From assembly GCA_943914115.1 (NCBI GenBank), contig CALUAU010000081.1, positions 1 through 9,384 on the forward strand: a stretch of 9,384 bases of DNA, written 5' to 3'. A program made the position numbers and the translations under genes. Of the stretch, positions 6,982-9,384 are shown one piece after another (position 1 is the first letter of the stretch; each line of letters begins with the position of its first letter). The stretch is from an uncultured Microbacteriaceae bacterium. GTDB lineage: Bacteria > Actinomycetota > Actinomycetes > Actinomycetales > Microbacteriaceae. A model generated the notes under the pieces. It worked only from the letters and a program-made list of their open reading frames with translations. It had not been told where the DNA came from and did no database searches.

Positions 6982-7119
6982 GGATGCAGACCAAGCTGGC
7001 CGGATGCGCAGGCAGGGTCTGGATGCAGACAGTGCCGGATGCAGACAGTGCCGGATGCAGACAGTGCCGGATGCGCAGGCAGCACCCGGATGCAAACAGC
7101 ACCGGAAACAGACAGGGGG
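6982..7119. repeat. Tandem array of eight GGATGC-headed units (16-bp core)
   Basis: Eight consecutive units start at 6982, 7002, 7021, 7037, 7053, 7069, 7088 and 7104. The three central ones are identical: GGATGCAGACAGTGCC. The flanking units are 16-20 bp variants; units 2 and 6 share GGATGCGCAGGCAG. Seven begin GGATGC, the last GGAAAC. There are no spacers, so it is not CRISPR. All units lie between the rocD terminator and the hydrolase gene. The reverse complement GCATCC occurs three times to the left (6709, 6819, 6940). Confidence 0.9.
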
Positions 7120-7141
7120 TGGGGATACACATCCCCACCCC
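7116..7141 (-). terminator. Hairpin terminator after rocD
   Basis: An 11-bp perfect stem (GGGGTGGGGAT at 7116-7126 with ATCCCCACCCC at 7131-7141) and 4-nt loop start 7 nt after the rocD stop on the minus strand. It is followed by CTGTCTGTTTCC, only mildly U-rich, as is common for actinobacterial terminators. Its last bases overlap the tandem repeat array. Confidence 0.75.
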
Positions 7142-7148
7142 ACGGTAA

Positions 7149-8384
7149 CTAGGCCTGGCGTTCGTTCCAGCGACGCTCGATCACCGCGGTGAACTCGCGT
7201 ACGAACAGCTCGATCTCTTCGCGGCTCACCACGATCGGCGGCGCAACTCGGATCGACTGCGGACGGGTGTTCTTAATCAGAATCCCCCGCTCGATCAGCT
7301 CGGCAACCACCTCGGCAGCCGTGCCAATCGCTGGGTCGATGTCGACACCGGCCCACAGCGCCACACCGCGCACCTCGGTGAGACCGCGCCCGAGCAGCGC
7401 CCGCAGCCCGTCAAAAAGCACCGGATGCAATTCTTCGGCATGCGCCTGCCACTTACCGGTGGCAAGTTCGTCACATACAGCCTTACCGAGCGCGGTTGCC
7501 ACCGGGTTTCCGCCGAAGGTCGAACCGTGTGTTCCCGGCGTGAATACGCTCATCACCTCGTTGCTGCCGAGCACCGCCGACACCGGGTAGAGGCCCGCGC
7601 TCAGCGATTTCGCGCAGGTGACGATATCGGGCAGGATGCCCTCGGCCTGAAAGCGGAACGGCGTACCGGTGCGCCCCATCCCGGTCTGCACCTCGTCGCA
7701 GATCATCAGCACGTTGGCCCGCTGGGTGATCTCGCGCACCCGCTTGAGGTAGCCCTCGGGCGGCACCACGACGCCGCCCTCACCCTGAATCGGTTCGAGC
7801 AGCACGGCGACGGTGTTGTCGTCGATGGCCGCTTCGATCGCGTCGGCGTCACCGAACGGCACCTTCACGAATCCGGGGGTGAACGGGCCGAACCCGTCGC
7901 GGGCGTTTTCGTCATCGCTGAACGACATGATGGTCGTGGTGCGGCCGTGGAAGTTGCCGTGCATGACGATGATTTTGGCCTGGTCGGCGGGCACACCCTT
8001 GATCTTGTAGCCCCACTTGCGGGCGGCTTTGATGGCGGTTTCGTTGGCTTCGGCACCGGTGTTCATCATCAGCACGCGGTCGAGGCCGGATAGCTTCGTG
8101 ATCGCCTCGGCAAACTCGCCAAATCCGGTGGCGTAGAACGCGCGCGAGGTGAGGTCGAGTTTGCGCATCTGGGCGCAGGCGATGTCGATGAACTTGTCGT
8201 TCGAGTGGCCGAAGTTCGCGGCCGAGTAGGCCATGACGGCGTCGAGGTAGCGCTTGCCATCAACGTCGGTGACCCAGGCGCCTTTGCCTTCAGCCAGCAC
8301 CACCGGCAGCGGGCCGTAGTTGTTGGTGCCGTGTTCGTTGACGAGTTGGATTTCTGCGGATGCGCGTGAAGACAGTTCAGACAT
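7149..8384 (-). CDS. rocD: Ornithine aminotransferase
   Basis: PLP-dependent class III aminotransferase, 411 residues, moving the delta-amino group of ornithine to 2-oxoglutarate to give glutamate-5-semialdehyde/P5C and glutamate in arginine/ornithine breakdown or proline synthesis. Ornithine-specific motifs are clear: NNYGPLPVV (21-29), LTSRAFY (78-84), MNTGAEANETAIKAARKWGY (107-126), NFHGRTTTI (144-152) with Arg148, EPIQGEGGVVVPP (197-209), DEVQTGMGRTG (230-240) with Asp230 facing the pyridine nitrogen, the PLP lysine Lys259 in TCAKSLSAG, and GTHGSTFGGNP (284-294). Full family length, no defect seen. The ATG at 8384 follows CTTGGAGC, a usable though close ribosome site. No arginase, P5C dehydrogenase or proline gene lies in the window. 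It is on the same strand as the downstream hydrolase but is followed by its own terminator; upstream, strong hairpins separate it from the butanediol dehydrogenase gene. Confidence 0.94.
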   Translation of the reverse strand: MSELSSRASAEIQLVNEHGTNNYGPLPVVLAEGKGAWVTDVDGKRYLDAVMAYSAANFGHSNDKFIDIACAQMRKLDLTSRAFYATGFGEFAEAITKLSGLDRVLMMNTGAEANETAIKAARKWGYKIKGVPADQAKIIVMHGNFHGRTTTIMSFSDDENARDGFGPFTPGFVKVPFGDADAIEAAIDDNTVAVLLEPIQGEGGVVVPPEGYLKRVREITQRANVLMICDEVQTGMGRTGTPFRFQAEGILPDIVTCAKSLSAGLYPVSAVLGSNEVMSVFTPGTHGSTFGGNPVATALGKAVCDELATGKWQAHAEELHPVLFDGLRALLGRGLTEVRGVALWAGVDIDPAIGTAAEVVAELIERGILIKNTRPQSIRVAPPIVVSREEIELFVREFTAVIERRWNERQA

Positions 8385-8433
8385 GCTCCAAGCCTAGTGG
8401 CCGAAAAACAGCTACCCGCCGCGCAGTTGCGAA

Positions 8434-8470
8434 GCGCCCCGCAGCAAACCAGAGTTTGGCTGCGGGGCGC
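8434..8470 (-). terminator. Strong hairpin terminator after the butanediol dehydrogenase gene
   Basis: GCGCCCCGCAGC at 8434-8445 pairs perfectly with GCTGCGGGGCGC at 8459-8470; past a bulged G, AAAC and GTTT add four pairs around a CAGA loop. It lies 37 nt beyond the dehydrogenase stop and 49 nt before the rocD ATG. There is no T-tract on either strand, so it may act as an intrinsic-like terminator, an mRNA 3'-end stabiliser or a leader structure for rocD. Confidence 0.65.
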
Positions 8471-8475
8471 GCACA

Positions 8476-8493
8476 GTGCGCATCAGGGCGCAC
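8476..8493 (-). terminator. Small hairpin preceding the main terminator
   Basis: GTGCGC at 8476-8481 and GCGCAC at 8488-8493 form a 6-bp stem with a 6-nt loop, 14 nt after the dehydrogenase stop. With the larger hairpin next to it, it makes a tandem hairpin 3' end. There is no U-tract; termination by it alone is doubtful. Confidence 0.35.
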
Positions 8494-8507
8494 ACCGTCT
8501 GCTGAGA

Positions 8508-9384
8508 CTATTCGAGACCCTTACCCGAGGGCGACACCAGGATCTTCACCGCAGTTTCGTTGCGATTGATGAGGGTGTCGAAGCCCTTGTCGATGAGGTC
8601 GTCGAGGCCGATCTTGCCGGTGATGAAGGGCTTGAGGTCAACCTTGCCTTCTTCGACCATTTTGATGGTCTTGGGGTGCGTGTTGACGTAGGCGATCGAG
8701 CCGCGCATGTCGATCTCTTTCATCACCAGTTTGTGCATGTCGAACTCAGACTTGTGACCCCAGATCGAGACGATGAGCAGCACACCGGTGGGACGCAGTG
8801 CATCCATCAGGGTGTCGAGCACCACCTGCACGCTGGTGGCTTCAAAGGCAACATCTGCACCCTTACCACCGGTGAGTTCGCGCACCTTCTCGACCACGTC
8901 GACCTCGCGCGGGTCGAAAGCGTAGTCGGCGGCACCCGAGTCGAGGGCTTTCTGGCGACGCAATTCGCTCAGCTCTGACACCACGACCGTGGCACCGATG
9001 GCCTTCAGCGCGGCACCGCAGAGCACACCGATCGGCCCGGCACCACCAACGATGGCGACATCGCCGGCCTTGGCGCCCGAGCGTTCAACGGCGTGCACGG
9101 CAACCGAGAACGGCTCGATGAGCGCGGCCTGGTCGAGGGGCACGTCCTTCGAGATCTTGTGCACCCAGCGGCGCTCGACGACGATCTTCTCTGCCAGACC
9201 GCCACCGCGGCCACCCAGACCGATGAAGTTCATGTCTTTCGACAGGTGGTAGTCGTTGCTGTCGGGGCCGGTGTCGACGTCGTCGGAGATGATGTAGGGT
9301 TCGACGACGACATGGTCGCCAACTTCGAGCCCGTCAACGCCCTCACCCACTTCGTAGACAACGCCCGACATTTCGTGCCCGAGC
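8508..9384 (-). CDS. bdhA: Zinc-type 2,3-butanediol dehydrogenase-like protein, partial (N terminus outside window)
   Basis: Medium-chain alcohol dehydrogenase of the (R,R)-butanediol/acetoin dehydrogenase group, interconverting acetoin and 2,3-butanediol with NAD(H). 291 residues are visible; about 60 at the N terminus, including the catalytic-zinc Cys, lie beyond the right edge. The reading frame enters as LGHEMSGVV, the conserved catalytic-zinc GHE motif, so the Met there is internal, not a start. FIGLGGRGGGLAEKIVV (53-69) and ALIEPFSVAVHAV (87-99, with the third zinc ligand Glu90) are typical of butanediol dehydrogenases. GGAGPIG (113-119) is the Rossmann loop and Glu137 in VVVSE favours NAD. 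The lobe that normally holds four structural-zinc cysteines (here about 31-52) contains none. Other polyol dehydrogenases are possible. Two hairpins follow the stop. Confidence 0.85.
   Translation of the reverse strand, partial: LGHEMSGVVYEVGEGVDGLEVGDHVVVEPYIISDDVDTGPDSNDYHLSKDMNFIGLGGRGGGLAEKIVVERRWVHKISKDVPLDQAALIEPFSVAVHAVERSGAKAGDVAIVGGAGPIGVLCGAALKAIGATVVVSELSELRRQKALDSGAADYAFDPREVDVVEKVRELTGGKGADVAFEATSVQVVLDTLMDALRPTGVLLIVSIWGHKSEFDMHKLVMKEIDMRGSIAYVNTHPKTIKMVEEGKVDLKPFITGKIGLDDLIDKGFDTLINRNETAVKILVSPSGKGLE

Noticed and set aside
6982..7119. CRISPR array
   Set aside because: Units of 16-20 bp abut with no unique spacers, the repeats are too short, and no cas gene is near.
6701..7138. 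Minus-strand protein of about 145 residues through the repeat region
   Set aside because: The translation only reflects the repeats (Cys/Leu/His/Pro-rich low complexity), several frames are open at once, and it starts inside the rocD terminator hairpin.
7425..8093. Plus-strand frame of 222 residues opposite rocD
   Set aside because: It is the antisense shadow of the well-supported aminotransferase gene, with low-complexity His/Gly/Val-rich translation.

Overview
The window is GC-rich with strong G/C preference at third codon positions, uses TTG and GTG as well as ATG starts, and its proteins look actinobacterial. This suggests a high-GC Gram-positive of the Actinomycetota, perhaps Micrococcales, though the genus cannot be told from sequence alone. 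All genes look chromosomal and mostly metabolic. There is no transposase, integrase, phage gene, CRISPR array, tRNA or rRNA.

Layout. (1) 1-534, minus: the start of a zinc-ribbon protein with a long Pro/Ala/Gln-rich tail, running off the left edge. (2) 535-692: divergent promoter region with two short palindromes. (3) 693-4008, plus: a 14-TM DHA2-type MFS exporter, a small GNAT-like acetyltransferase, and a lipoate-protein ligase with its accessory domain at the N terminus; the last two overlap as TAGTG. (4) 4009-4261: leader with two perfect inverted repeats. (5) 4262-5737, plus: an AnsP-like amino acid permease. (6) 5734-6690, minus: a monoacylglycerol-lipase-like alpha/beta hydrolase whose stop shares one CTAG with the permease stop. 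(7) 6691-7148: about 460 bp without a convincing gene, packed with direct, inverted and tandem repeats and ending in a terminator hairpin. (8) 7149-8384, minus: ornithine aminotransferase (rocD). (9) 8385-8507: two hairpins. (10) 8508-9384, minus: a 2,3-butanediol dehydrogenase-like enzyme cut by the right edge, without the usual structural-zinc cysteines.

How they fit together: RocD (ornithine to glutamate semialdehyde) and the AnsP-like permease (amino acid uptake) both fit amino acid use, but they are in opposite orientation and separated by the lipase and repeat region, so co-regulation is not shown. The lipoate ligase would charge lipoyl domains of 2-oxoacid dehydrogenases or the glycine cleavage H protein. 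No coherent new multi-gene system is visible. The most unusual part is the repeat-rich intergenic region at 6691-7148; next are the cysteine-free butanediol dehydrogenase and the operator-like palindromes upstream of the permease and the exporter.
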